Notes: a model not told the origin generated them from the letters alone. Shown: positions 51,199-60,240, counted from the first letter of the stretch. The stretch is 64,000 nt of DNA from RUG14871 sp045539425 (GCA_045539425.1 JAZQFH010000038.1:1-64000), one strand, 5' to 3'. Program-made: numbers and translations.

Positions 51199-51486
51199 CT
51201 ATTTCATTGTCTTCTGTAACAGCTCGCAGAGTTCATCCACACTTTCCGTCTTCCCTGCCAGAATGTCCTCCACCACGCAGCTGTGGATATGGGAGGATAA
51301 GAGTTCCTTATTGAAGGAATTGAGGGCGGACTGGACAGAGGAGACCTGCATCAGAATATCCACACAGTAGCGGTCTTCCTCAATCATCTTGCTTAGACCC
51401 CGTACCTGACCTTCAATGATGCTTAATCTCCGTATTAAAGCTTTGGATTCTTCTTCTGAGCGTACCTTATGTCTTGTTTCACTCAT
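51199..51486 (-). CDS. csoR: CsoR-family copper-sensing repressor
   Basis: 95-residue all-helical CsoR/RcnR protein. The Cu(I) ligands Cys41 (DRYCVDI), His66 (SSHIHSC) and Cys70 match the C-H-C pattern of true CsoR, not the RcnR set. It should release DNA when copper binds. It starts at the copA stop and is transcribed with it, so it regulates its own unit through the G-rich site at 54034-54055. Confidence 0.92.
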   Translation of the reverse strand: MSETRHKVRSEEESKALIRRLSIIEGQVRGLSKMIEEDRYCVDILMQVSSVQSALNSFNKELLSSHIHSCVVEDILAGKTESVDELCELLQKTMK

Positions 51487-51695
51487 TACTGAATGTCCTT
51501 GACGGCGTAGTCCTTCGCTTCGACGGCTGCCTTTAATGTTTCATTGGCAACTTCCGCACTCAGCGTGACGACTGCCGTTCCGGCTTCGTGAGAGACCACC
51601 GCTTCACTGACGCCTTCCACGCTTTCCAGTGCTTTCTTCACTGTTGCTTCACAATGCGGGCACATCATGCCTTCGATCACTAATGTCTTTTTCAT
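51486..51695 (-). CDS. Possible separate CopZ-like product from an internal start in copA
   Basis: In frame inside copA, an ATG at 51695 opens exactly 69 residues, beginning MKKTLVIEGMMCPHCEATVK, the length of free copper chaperone CopZ. GGAGG lies 11 bases before it and AAGGAA directly before it. A free chaperone could therefore be made from the same mRNA. This is inference and needs protein evidence; the domain may simply be a fused tail. Confidence 0.35.
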   Translation of the reverse strand: MKKTLVIEGMMCPHCEATVKKALESVEGVSEAVVSHEAGTAVVTLSAEVANETLKAAVEAKDYAVKDIQ

Positions 51696-54014
51696 TTCCT
51701 TTTCTTCCTCCATTATTTCCTTATGTTTCCGTTTGATTTTCCTGTCTTTGGCAGGATCATAAATATTTACCAGATTTAAACGCAGGGCATTGCTGCAGAC
51801 CGTGACGCTCGATAAGCTCATGGCTGCCGCTCCCAGCATCGGGCTCATCTCCCAGTTGATATGGAAGAGGGCCTGATAGACACCCATCGCCAGCGGGATG
51901 CAGATCAGATTGTAGAAGAATGCCCAGAAGAGATTCTCGTGGATATTCTTGATTGTTGCCCTGCTTAAGCGGATGGCTGCCGGCACATCCAGCAGATTCG
52001 ACTTCATCAAAACGATATCCGCGGCATCGATGGCTACATCGCTTCCCGCGCCGATCGCCATACCGAGATCCGCCCTTGTGAGGGCCGGCGCATCGTTGAT
52101 GCCGTCACCGACCATGATGACCTTGCCTTCCTTCACCAGTTTCTTCACGACCTGTTCCTTGCCGGACGGCAGAACACCGGCAATGACCTCGTCCACCTCG
52201 GCAATCTTGCCGATGGCCTGCGCGGTCCTCTCGTTATCCCCGGTCAACATGACCGTCTTAATGCCGAGGTTTCTCAGCTGTCTTACCGCTTCCTTCGAAT
52301 CCTCCTTGATCGTATCAGCCACACCGATCACACCCAGAAGTTCCTTCCCTTTCACAAAGAAGAGCGGTGTCTTTCCTTCGCCGGAGAGACGGGTGGAAGT
52401 CTTCTTCACTTCCTCACTCAGAGGTACGGATTTTGCGATGAAGCTCTCACTCCCCGCATTATAGGTTTCCTTCTTTAATACGGCCGAAACGCCGTTTCCG
52501 ACAAGTGCCTCAAACTCCTCCGCTTCCGCGTACGCGATGTTCTTTTCCTTCGCATATCTCACGATGGCTTTTGCCAGCGGGTGTTCGCTCTTTGCCTCAA
52601 TGGCGGCAGCGATGCGAATCAATTCCTCTTCGCTTTCTTCCAGCGGAATCACATCCGTCACGCTCATCTCGCCGCTGGTAATCGTACCGGTCTTATCCAG
52701 ACAGACGATTTCCGCCTTGCCGGCTTCCTCTAAAGAAGCTGCCGTTTTAAACAGGATGCCGTTCTTGGCACCGACTCCGTTGCCGACCATGATCGCAACC
52801 GGTGTCGCAAGACCCAGAGCACACGGACAGGAGATGACTAAGACCGCAATGGCGCGGGCAATCGCAAACGGGAAACTCTTCCCCGCGATCAGCCAGCCGA
52901 TTAATGTCAGTAAAGCAATAATCAGTACCGCCGGAACGAAGTAACCGGAGATCGTATCGGCAATCCGCGCGATTTCCGCTTTGGTGGCTGCCGCATCGGA
53001 AACCATCTGAATGATCTGAGCCAGTGTCGTATCTTCCCCGACCCGGCTGGCTCGTGCCTTGATGTAGCCGACCTGATTGAGGGTGGCGGCGGAGATTTCA
53101 TCTCCTACCGTCTTATCCACCGGGATGCTCTCTCCCGTTAATGCCGCTTCATTGATGGTCGTGCTTCCTTCCGTAATCACGCCATCCACCGGGATATTCT
53201 CCCCCGGTTTCACCGCAAAGATGTCGCCGATCTCGACTTCTTCGATGTTCACTTCCACCATGTTGCCGCCGCGCTCCACCATGGCTGTCTTCGGTGCCAG
53301 TTTCATTAAGCTCTTTAAGGCATTGGTGGTTCTACCCTTGCTTAAGGCTTCCAGCATTTTGCCGATCGTGATCAGCGTTACGATCATGGCCGCAGACTCG
53401 AAGTAGAGATTATTCGCAAAGGTATGCATGCGCTCCATGTCTCCCTTGCCCATCGCATCGATCATGATGTAAAGCTCCACCAACGAGTAGCCGAAGGAGG
53501 CTGCAGAGCCCATGGCGACAAGCGTATCCATGTTCGGGCTTCCGTGCATTAAGCTCTTAAAGCCGGAGGTGAAGAACTTCTTATTGATGTACATGATGAT
53601 GATCGCCAGTAACATCTCCGTCATTGCGAGCGCCACGTGGTTTTCCAGGAAGGATGGAACCGGGAAGTTCCACATATGATGTCCCATCGAAAGATACATC
53701 AGCACCAGAAGGAATCCGACCGATGTGAATAACCGCTTCCTCAAAAGCGGTGTCTCATGATCCTTCAGAGCTTCTTCCTGCTCTTCAATCACGTTCCTTC
53801 TCTCTTCCGCTTTTGCGCCTTTCTTTTTCGCGCCATATCCGGCATTCTCCACTGCCTGAATGATATCCGCTTCCTTCGCCGTTCCTTCCACGCCCATGGA
53901 GTTGGTCAACAGCGAAACGGAGCAGGAGGTCACTCCCGGTACGGCGGAAACTGCCTTTTCCACTCGGTTCTGGCATGCCGCACAGCTCATGCCACTCACC
54001 AGATACTGTTCCAT
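51486..54014 (-). CDS. copA: Copper-exporting P1B ATPase with an N-terminal and a C-terminal metal-binding domain
   Basis: 842 residues from the ATG at 54014 (a GTG three codons earlier lacks spacing to GAGG). The N-terminal HMA domain has GMSCAACQNR. The P-type core has TGES, the metal-site CPC in SCPCALGLATP, DKTGT, the HP motif in SEHPLAKAIV, and GDGINDAPAL. Unusually, after a basic linker (RKIKRKHKEIMEEEKE) a second HMA domain follows, MKKTLVIEGMMCPHC onward, 69 residues long like free CopZ. It pumps Cu(I) out of the cytosol. Confidence 0.95.
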   Translation of the reverse strand: MEQYLVSGMSCAACQNRVEKAVSAVPGVTSCSVSLLTNSMGVEGTAKEADIIQAVENAGYGAKKKGAKAEERRNVIEEQEEALKDHETPLLRKRLFTSVGFLLVLMYLSMGHHMWNFPVPSFLENHVALAMTEMLLAIIIMYINKKFFTSGFKSLMHGSPNMDTLVAMGSAASFGYSLVELYIMIDAMGKGDMERMHTFANNLYFESAAMIVTLITIGKMLEALSKGRTTNALKSLMKLAPKTAMVERGGNMVEVNIEEVEIGDIFAVKPGENIPVDGVITEGSTTINEAALTGESIPVDKTVGDEISAATLNQVGYIKARASRVGEDTTLAQIIQMVSDAAATKAEIARIADTISGYFVPAVLIIALLTLIGWLIAGKSFPFAIARAIAVLVISCPCALGLATPVAIMVGNGVGAKNGILFKTAASLEEAGKAEIVCLDKTGTITSGEMSVTDVIPLEESEEELIRIAAAIEAKSEHPLAKAIVRYAKEKNIAYAEAEEFEALVGNGVSAVLKKETYNAGSESFIAKSVPLSEEVKKTSTRLSGEGKTPLFFVKGKELLGVIGVADTIKEDSKEAVRQLRNLGIKTVMLTGDNERTAQAIGKIAEVDEVIAGVLPSGKEQVVKKLVKEGKVIMVGDGINDAPALTRADLGMAIGAGSDVAIDAADIVLMKSNLLDVPAAIRLSRATIKNIHENLFWAFFYNLICIPLAMGVYQALFHINWEMSPMLGAAAMSLSSVTVCSNALRLNLVNIYDPAKDRKIKRKHKEIMEEEKEMKKTLVIEGMMCPHCEATVKKALESVEGVSEAVVSHEAGTAVVTLSAEVANETLKAAVEAKDYAVKDIQ

Positions 54015-54033
54015 TTCAAACACCTCGTTTCCG

Positions 54034-54055
54034 TAGAGGGATACCCCCCTACCCT
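54034..54055. promoter_or_regulatory. Candidate CsoR operator
   Basis: G-rich stretch with imperfect dyad symmetry (minus strand GGGTAGGGGGGTATCCC), typical of CsoR sites. It lies immediately past the copA -10 box. Confidence 0.65.
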
Positions 54056-54059
54056 ATTT

Positions 54060-54088
54060 ATTGTATTCCCGCTGTTTCTCTCTGTCAA
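54060..54088 (-). promoter_or_regulatory. Promoter of copA-csoR
   Basis: TTGACA (54083-54088) and TACAAT (54060-54065) on the minus strand with a 17-base spacer. Confidence 0.85.
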
Positions 54089-54128
54089 ACACTTTGCGCT
54101 ATAATAAGAGAGAACGGAGGAGACTTTT

Positions 54129-54893
54129 ATGAGTAAAACCGTACTGATCACCGGCGCCACTTCCGGCATCGGACGTGAATTTGCGAAGCGCTATGCCGCG
54201 CTGGGATACCGCCTTCTATTAAGCGGAAGACGGGAGGAACGTCTGAAGGAACTGCAGAACTCCCTGAATACGGAAGTGGAATACTATGTATGCGATCTTT
54301 CCAAAGAGGAAGACTGCATTGCCCTCTTAAATCATTTTGACAAGGAAACCATCGATATCTTCATCAATAACGCCGGCTTCGGAACCACCGGAAACTTTCT
54401 GGAAACAAGCACCGAAAAAGAAATTTCCATGATCAAAGTCAACGATATCGCCATGCACCTCTTAATGAAGCTGATGTTACAGAAGATGCAGAAGCAGGGA
54501 AAGGGAACGGTATTGAACGTTGCCTCAAGCGCCGGTATTCTTCCGGGCGGCCCCTATATGGCCACTTATTATGCATCGAAAGCCTACATGGTCTCGCTCA
54601 CCCGGGGTGTGGCCGTGGAGCTGAAAGAGCAGAACTCCCCGCTCTATGTGGCGGCTCTCTGTCCGGGTCCGGTGGACACCGAATTCAATGACAATGCCGA
54701 TGTCATCTTTGCGCTGAAGGGAATCAGTGTGGAAACGTGCGTGGACGAGTGTCTCAGGGGTATGGAAAAGAAAAAGACCATCATCGTCCCGACGCTGCCG
54801 ATGCGCCTTCTTCTGACATTGCAGCACATCATCCCAATGCCACTGCTCATGAAGATCGTCGCCAGACAGCAGAAGCAGAAATTATCCCGCTAA
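54129..54893 (+). CDS. Short-chain dehydrogenase/reductase
   Basis: 254 residues of the classical SDR family. The cofactor motif is TGATSGIG (residues 7-14), NNAGFG follows near 82, and the active site has Ser in NVASSAGIL and YYASK (YxxxK). The hydrophobic tail (LPMRLLLTLQHIIPMPLLMK) is typical of DltE/ketoreductase-like SDRs. The substrate is unknown. It diverges from copA across 115 bases; TATAAT at 54100-54105 is a candidate -10. It has its own terminator. Confidence 0.9.
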   Translation: MSKTVLITGATSGIGREFAKRYAALGYRLLLSGRREERLKELQNSLNTEVEYYVCDLSKEEDCIALLNHFDKETIDIFINNAGFGTTGNFLETSTEKEISMIKVNDIAMHLLMKLMLQKMQKQGKGTVLNVASSAGILPGGPYMATYYASKAYMVSLTRGVAVELKEQNSPLYVAALCPGPVDTEFNDNADVIFALKGISVETCVDECLRGMEKKKTIIVPTLPMRLLLTLQHIIPMPLLMKIVARQQKQKLSR

Positions 54894-54900
54894 ATCAAAA

Positions 54901-54925
54901 GATACAGCCGAAGCTGTTTCTTTTT
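54901..54925 (+). terminator. Terminator of the SDR gene
   Basis: ACAGC/GCTGT stem with loop CGAA (54904-54917), followed by TTCTTTTT. Confidence 0.7.
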
Positions 54926-54946
54926 ATCTTTCCAGGTATGATTTCA

Positions 54947-57412
54947 TCAGCCGAGGAAGGTGGAGCGCATTCCCTCAAATACCAGTTTGCCTTCCACATC
55001 CTTCTCATCCTTAAAGAGATTCACATATCCCATAAGTGAGCCGGCCTTGTTCTTTAAAGCTGCACAGCTCTGCGAAACGAAGATGCGGGCTTTCCCCTTG
55101 CCGTTGCGTGCTTCCTGTAAGAGATTCGCTGCCGCCGCATTGCCGTCAAAGAGGAAGACGTAGGAATCCCGGCGCTCAAAGATCTCATAGTTGAAGCTCT
55201 TGTAGATGCCCATGCCTACGATTTCCGGTGAGATGCATACGTTAAGTGCGGAATTGCGGATCCTTCGCACCTCTTTCTTCTCAAGCAGGCTCGGTACGAC
55301 CGCAAAGATCTCAAACCCCTTTATATTATTTTGTACAAGATACTTTTCATATCCCTGCAGTTTATGCCCGATCACAAAGAACACACGTGCGGGATCGCAG
55401 AACTGAAGCAGATGATCCACCACCCGTTTTCCGTCATCACTTAAGCGCGTGACGCGCTCATCGCTGTTGAAGCTTCCTCCGGCCAGAACGATGGGGATCT
55501 TATCCCACGGCATCGGCGCAATCATTCCCTTCAGGGCATCGATTGCGTATTCCTTGTTCGGCGGTAAGAGCGAGATTTCCTTTCCCTTTGTGTTTTCTTC
55601 CAGTTTCTTTGAATAATATTCCGTCAGCGTCATGCGCTGAAGGCGCACTTCCAGAAGATTACTCTTTTCCTCCAAAGAGAGCAGTGCCTCTTTCATGATG
55701 CGCTCTTCCACTGCCTTCATCTTCTTCAGATCCTCTCCTTTGAGATCCAATAGTTTCTCCAATGAAAGCTGCTCATCGATATTGGATGTTCCGTAGATGG
55801 CCGCGCCGTCAGACCCCTGCACGCAGTCCAGACCGTAGGAAAGATACTTTTTCAGAGGATGTTTCGACAGGGAATTCAGGTTATTCAGACGCACGTTGGA
55901 AGTGATCTGGAACTCCAGGATGACGTTGTTCTCACGGATGCTGCGGATGAGCTCCCTGCCTTTGACACTGTTCAGATTGGCGGTATAGAGACCGTGCCCG
56001 ATGCGCATCTGCGGCATCTTCTGTCCTTCCTCCAGCGCTTCCTTCACGCAGAGGATCGAGTTGGCAACGTTGTCCGTCAAGCTGTCATTTTCCCCGGCAT
56101 GGATCCGTATCACAAACGACGGGATCCGTCTGGCAATTCTGACCACTTCCTCAATGGCCTTGCGCAGATCCAGAATCGAGTTGATCTCCTCACCGACAAA
56201 GTCGCATCCGGCAACATAGGGATCTTCCGCCACCGCGTTTAGTACCGCCAGATTGTCCGCCAGATAGTTGACCTCTTCAATGCGGTCCTTGACAAGTGTC
56301 AGCGGGATGCGCCGCATGGCTGCCAGAAAACGGATCGTGACGCCTGTCTCCTTTTTCACTTTCGGCAGAATCTCATGCACTGCTTCCAGCATCGCAAAGG
56401 CCGCTCCCTTTTTCACTAAGGTCGTGTCAGAGATCTCCACATAGCGGATGCCCTGACGCTGATAGGTACGGCCAATCCAGAGCAGCTTGTCCTGAAAGAG
56501 CGTGTTGTTCTGATAGAGAGGGTTTTTATGATCCGCAATCATCTGCTTCAGGGCTGCCTCAATCTCCTTATCCTGGATCGCCGCAACCGGATGCAGCGGG
56601 ATCCGCTGATCCGTTGGCGTTCCCTTGGTAAAGACATAGCGGTATAAATAGACTTTTTCCAGATTGGTAAAGACCGCCTGCCCGTCCTTTAAGACCGTCA
56701 GGGAGGCGCGGATCTTCGGAATGTTATAGGCGTTGTTTTCCGGATTGTTCAGAATGAGATCCGCAAAATTGATCCAGGTATTATCATCGATTCTGCGCTC
56801 TTTGTACTTTCCGAATAAGCCCGTGGTATCTACGGTTTTCTCCGCTGTCTCTCTCCGTTTCAAAAGCTTCGCCTCCTGTGCCTTGCTTAAGCGCAGCTCG
56901 AGCTTCTTGATGTAGTAGAGCGGGTAGCGTATCTGATGATAGATCCCCAGCGCGATCAAGGTGTCCGCGGAGAGGATGGCATTCATGTGGGTATGCAGAT
57001 CCGTGCGGAACTTGTTCTCTTCCAGAATATAGGTCTTGATGATCGTCTTCTCGATACCCAGCTTATAGTCCTTGGTCTGCGACATCAGCGTCTTGGAAAT
57101 GGAAGGAATGCTGGCCTTCATTTCAATGCGCCCGTCCGGGAAGATGTTGGCTACCTTGGTGTTGCCCAGACGGAAGATGTAGATCCGCTCGTTATTCGCA
57201 TCGATATAGCACGGAATGATGCCTTCAATGATCCATAAACCGTTATCATCCCTACTCAGTTCCAGACTGCACAGCTTCGCCAGATTGCGGATCAGATTCC
57301 CGCTGTGGTGGTTCGGTGTCCGTAAAATGTAGTAAAGGGTGTCATGATCCTGATACAGATTGACCAGAATATCCTTTTCCTGATCCAGATAAAATCTTCC
57401 GAAATAATGCAT
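54947..57412 (-). CDS. Large adenosine-deaminase-superfamily protein with a C-terminal Rossmann (SLOG-like) domain
   Basis: 821 residues. About 1-130 is an unassigned N-terminal domain. From about 135 to 600 comes an ADA/AMP-deaminase-like barrel with intact metal and catalytic residues: H140xH142 (DLHTHMN), H438-A-G-E441, H473 (RIGHGLY), and Asp535 (GSDGAAIYG); it has a large insertion at about 165-300. From about 638, PIVLAGGSFNSDERV and IYKSFNYEIFERRDSYVFLF form a Rossmann-like domain resembling SLOG nucleotide-binding domains. Ordinary ADAs have about 330-350 residues. It follows a metallophosphoesterase on the same strand. A deaminase acting on an adenosine-containing nucleotide is likely; the substrate is unknown. 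Confidence 0.75.
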   Translation of the reverse strand: MHYFGRFYLDQEKDILVNLYQDHDTLYYILRTPNHHSGNLIRNLAKLCSLELSRDDNGLWIIEGIIPCYIDANNERIYIFRLGNTKVANIFPDGRIEMKASIPSISKTLMSQTKDYKLGIEKTIIKTYILEENKFRTDLHTHMNAILSADTLIALGIYHQIRYPLYYIKKLELRLSKAQEAKLLKRRETAEKTVDTTGLFGKYKERRIDDNTWINFADLILNNPENNAYNIPKIRASLTVLKDGQAVFTNLEKVYLYRYVFTKGTPTDQRIPLHPVAAIQDKEIEAALKQMIADHKNPLYQNNTLFQDKLLWIGRTYQRQGIRYVEISDTTLVKKGAAFAMLEAVHEILPKVKKETGVTIRFLAAMRRIPLTLVKDRIEEVNYLADNLAVLNAVAEDPYVAGCDFVGEEINSILDLRKAIEEVVRIARRIPSFVIRIHAGENDSLTDNVANSILCVKEALEEGQKMPQMRIGHGLYTANLNSVKGRELIRSIRENNVILEFQITSNVRLNNLNSLSKHPLKKYLSYGLDCVQGSDGAAIYGTSNIDEQLSLEKLLDLKGEDLKKMKAVEERIMKEALLSLEEKSNLLEVRLQRMTLTEYYSKKLEENTKGKEISLLPPNKEYAIDALKGMIAPMPWDKIPIVLAGGSFNSDERVTRLSDDGKRVVDHLLQFCDPARVFFVIGHKLQGYEKYLVQNNIKGFEIFAVVPSLLEKKEVRRIRNSALNVCISPEIVGMGIYKSFNYEIFERRDSYVFLFDGNAAAANLLQEARNGKGKARIFVSQSCAALKNKAGSLMGYVNLFKDEKDVEGKLVFEGMRSTFLG

Positions 57413-57441
57413 CCTTTTCTCCTTTCCCCTTTGTTGTATTC

Positions 57442-57462
57442 AAAAGCCGGATTTTCTCCGGC
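57442..57462 (-). terminator. Weak terminator after the metallophosphoesterase gene
   Basis: GCCGG/CCGGC stem (57446-57450 with 57458-57462), 7-base loop, followed on the minus strand by TTTTG. It may be leaky, allowing read-through into the deaminase gene. Confidence 0.5.
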
Positions 57463-57513
57463 CAAAAACATCTTTTTATTCTTTTCTTTGCCGCATGAAA
57501 GACCTGACGCCTC

Positions 57514-58224
57514 TCATTTCCAGCCTTCCTTTGCTTTCTGTAACATCACGGTATTCATCGCTTTCCAGTCCTCATACGTCAGTAAGCCGCCCTTTTTCTG
57601 CTCTTCCTCATTGATCCAGGCTCTGCGTCTGGCATCCAGGGCAATCCACTCATCCAGGGTGAGCGGTTCATAATCCGAATAGACGCAGAAGACGTTGATC
57701 AGCTGTGCCGGGGTTGTTTCCGCTCCCCCGCCGACCGCTTCCCGCTTCAGGGTCTTCATCTCATTGATCATGCGGTTCATCAGGTATTCATCAAACGTGT
57801 TGTGCACGTGCCCGTATAACATGTACGTCTTCAGCTCATCCTCATTGTTGCGCTTGAACTGATGATTGTAAAACGGCATCGGATAATGAGAGAGGATCAC
57901 CCTTCTTCCGTCATCCCGCTTCTCATCGTAGTAGATCACATTTTCAAAGTTATCCACAAATTCCTTGTCATCCAGAAATCTGCCGTCATGGTTTCCTTCA
58001 ATGAGCGTCAGCTTTCCGTTCAGCTTCGTCATGATGTCCCAAGTCTCAACGCCATTGCCAAACGAGAGATCTCCCAGGATAAAGACTTCATCGTTCTTGC
58101 GGACCTTGGCGTTCCATTTCTTGATCATGTATTCATGCATCTCAAAAACCGTCGCAAACTCGCGCTGGTCCATGTCCTTGATGCCCCGGTGATAAAAATG
58201 CAGATCGGAAATATAATAACGCAT
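57514..58224 (-). CDS. Calcineurin-like metallophosphoesterase
   Basis: 236 residues. The metal-binding set is YISDLHFYH, FILGDLSFGNG, LIEGNHDGRF, LSHYPMPF and LYGHVHNTFD, all five family motifs in order. It should hydrolyse phosphate mono- or diesters, perhaps nucleotides. The C-terminal 80 residues are a charged helical extension. It lies 101 bases before the deaminase-SLOG-like gene, so the two may act on the same nucleotide. Confidence 0.88.
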   Translation of the reverse strand: MRYYISDLHFYHRGIKDMDQREFATVFEMHEYMIKKWNAKVRKNDEVFILGDLSFGNGVETWDIMTKLNGKLTLIEGNHDGRFLDDKEFVDNFENVIYYDEKRDDGRRVILSHYPMPFYNHQFKRNNEDELKTYMLYGHVHNTFDEYLMNRMINEMKTLKREAVGGGAETTPAQLINVFCVYSDYEPLTLDEWIALDARRRAWINEEEQKKGGLLTYEDWKAMNTVMLQKAKEGWK

Positions 58225-58316
58225 GATCTTCCTTCCCGTTTGTACTATTATAACATGCTTCCGGATGGATTCACTGCCCTTCTCCGCTTATAATAAGGAA
58301 AAAGGGGAACACGTTT

Positions 58317-59147
58317 ATGGAAGAGAAAAAAATCAGGGAACTGATCGAAAGAGGGCGTGCCTTCACGAAACCCTCCTACAGTGAAGAATACAATGATGAG
58401 ACCTATTTTACGGACCAGGAACTCAAGCGGAAACAGCCGCCGCTTGTCAAAGAAGCCATGGGAGGAAAGCGTTACGCGCTCCCCACGGACTTTGAAGCCT
58501 TAAAAATCAATAATGACTTTCTGAATGTCATCAATACCCGCGCCTCGCACCGCGTCTATACGGAAGAAACAATGAGTCTGCGGGAGCTCTCCTACTTATT
58601 ATGGTGCTCTCAGGGCATCAAGGAGATCCGCGGCAAGGCCTACGCCACCCTGCGCACGGTCCCCTGCGGCGGAGCCCGTCACGAGTTTGAAGTCTATTTG
58701 ACCCTGCAGAACGTGGAAGGCGTTCCGAACGGCTACTATCACTATCTGCCGCAGAGCCATATGATCGAGCTTTTAAAGGAAGAAGAGAATCCGAAAGAAT
58801 TCATCTCAGATTCATTGCAGCAGCAGGCCTGGGCAGCGAAAGCCAATGCGGTTTTCTACATCAGTGCTGTCTATTACCGCGCCGAGTGGCGCTACGGCAT
58901 CTATGCCCACCGCGTGCTCTTGATCGATGCGGGACACATCACGGAAAACCTCTACCTCGCCTCCACTTCCGTCTCTCTGGGCGGATGCGCCATCGGGGCG
59001 GTGAATGACACCATTGCCAACAAAGCCTTCGGACTGGATGGCGAAGAGGAATGCATCATCTACGCCCACCCGGTTGGCACAATACGGAGTGAGGATAAAG
59101 AAAAAGAGCAGGATTTCTACGCCTTTGTCAAAGAACAGGGGCTTTAG
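58317..59147 (+). CDS. SagB-type nitroreductase-fold oxidoreductase
   Basis: 276 residues of the FMN-dependent nitroreductase family, SagB/ThcOx group. Landmarks are INTRASHRVYTEETMSLREL, LRTVPCGGARHEFEVYLTL, VPNGYYHYLPQSHMIELL and the C-terminal VSLGGCAIGAVNDTIANKAF. SagB enzymes oxidise azoline rings in RiPP toxins, but no cyclodehydratase or precursor gene is visible nearby, so this is more likely a stand-alone redox enzyme. Confidence 0.85.
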   Translation: MEEKKIRELIERGRAFTKPSYSEEYNDETYFTDQELKRKQPPLVKEAMGGKRYALPTDFEALKINNDFLNVINTRASHRVYTEETMSLRELSYLLWCSQGIKEIRGKAYATLRTVPCGGARHEFEVYLTLQNVEGVPNGYYHYLPQSHMIELLKEEENPKEFISDSLQQQAWAAKANAVFYISAVYYRAEWRYGIYAHRVLLIDAGHITENLYLASTSVSLGGCAIGAVNDTIANKAFGLDGEEECIIYAHPVGTIRSEDKEKEQDFYAFVKEQGL

Positions 59148-59479
59148 AGAATCCGCTCGATCTCCATTTCATAATCATTCAGCTGACGGTTCGGAAAGCG
59201 GACTGTCACTTTTTTTCCTTTCAGATCATTTCCCGGATAGAAGTCCAGTTCTTTGGAACTCAGACGTTCCGTGTGGCCTTTTTCATCCGTGACTTCCACG
59301 ATCAGATGATACGTATTTTTCTCTTCATTTTCCCGCTTCAGTCCCCGGCTGACTCCGATGACTGTACCCGTCATTTCACCGCTTTTTGGAATACGGAAAC
59401 CGGTCTCCCTTTTCCGTAATAAGAGGAAAAGCAGCACGGCAACAAGAAAAATCCCGCAGGGAAGGATCCACTCCTTCAT
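59144..59479 (-). CDS. Small membrane-anchored protein
   Basis: 111 residues. One N-terminal membrane helix (WILPCGIFLVAVLLFLLL) and a beta-rich extracytoplasmic or cytosolic domain with KNTYHLIVEVTDEKGHTERL and KGKKVTVRFPN, resembling DUF3592-type domains. It is 2 bases after the TetR gene and converges with the SagB-type gene, overlapping its end by four bases. No function can be assigned. Confidence 0.7.
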   Translation of the reverse strand: MKEWILPCGIFLVAVLLFLLLRKRETGFRIPKSGEMTGTVIGVSRGLKRENEEKNTYHLIVEVTDEKGHTERLSSKELDFYPGNDLKGKKVTVRFPNRQLNDYEMEIERIL

Positions 59480-59481
59480 TC

Positions 59482-60015
59482 CTACTCCTCCAAGAGCGGC
59501 TTGAGTGCCGCAATGTATTTTACGATGCAGGAGGCATAAAGGTCACTCTGCATCTCCTCATCCAGCGGGATATCCTTTAAGGAATACATGACTCCGCGGA
59601 TGATGAAGGAAACAAGCAGTTTCTTCTCCACGTCGTCTTCCGCTTTCGTATATGTTTTCAACATGTAGTCTTCCAGCCGGTAGAACAGTTCCTCCAGACG
59701 GTCATGGTAAAGCACATCCAGAATCTCCCGTGACTTTTCCATCGCCTTCGGAAACTCCCTGAGGAAGCGTTCCGTATCCGACAGCAGCTCTCCCCTGGCG
59801 TCAAAGTTTTCCAATAGCTGCAGCAATGCCTGCTGTTCGAGCTTTTCATTCAGATCAAAAACATCCTGATAATAGCGGTAGAAGGTAGCCCGGTTGATCA
59901 TGGCCTGCTCGCAGATCTCATTGACCTTGATCTTTTCCAGCGGCTTTACGCGACGGATATTTAAAAAGGTTTCTCGGATTGATTTCTTTGTCTTGTATAC
60001 TCTCAGATCTTCCAT
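59482..60015 (-). CDS. TetR-family regulator
   Basis: 177 residues. The N-terminal HTH is IKVNEICEQAMINRATFYRY (about 29-48), standard for TetR/AcrR proteins. The C-terminal helical ligand domain is typical of the DhaS-like subgroup. It is in one unit with the small membrane protein and probably represses it. The ligand is unknown. Confidence 0.85.
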   Translation of the reverse strand: MEDLRVYKTKKSIRETFLNIRRVKPLEKIKVNEICEQAMINRATFYRYYQDVFDLNEKLEQQALLQLLENFDARGELLSDTERFLREFPKAMEKSREILDVLYHDRLEELFYRLEDYMLKTYTKAEDDVEKKLLVSFIIRGVMYSLKDIPLDEEMQSDLYASCIVKYIAALKPLLEE

Positions 60016-60202
60016 CGGAATATTCCTTTCAACACTTATATCATTCCGTTGTATATGTCACATAACGCATATTCTGCGGATTGATTTTATTCAACAAATG
60101 TCTGATATTTATATTATAAAGAATAACCGGATGGACTCAAGATTTCTGAGTGAAACTCAGATGAAACTTTCCCCTGAAGGTTACAAGTATTATCTCCCGT
60201 AA

Positions 60203-60240
60203 GAAAAGGAAGACGGTTTCTGATATGCGCCTTCCTTTTC
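60203..60240 (-). terminator. Probable terminator of the epimerase gene
   Basis: Ten-base-pair stem GAAAAGGAAG/CTTCCTTTTC (60203-60212 with 60231-60240) with an 18-base loop. The T-run is mostly within the stem. Confidence 0.5.

Noticed and set aside
54947..58224. Complete RADAR antiphage system
   Set aside because: The deaminase-like protein lacks the partner RdrA ATPase; only a phosphoesterase accompanies it.
59894..60202. 102-codon plus-strand ORF starting inside the TetR gene
   Set aside because: Begins within the TetR coding region, lacks a ribosome site and reads as low-information hydrophobic sequence.
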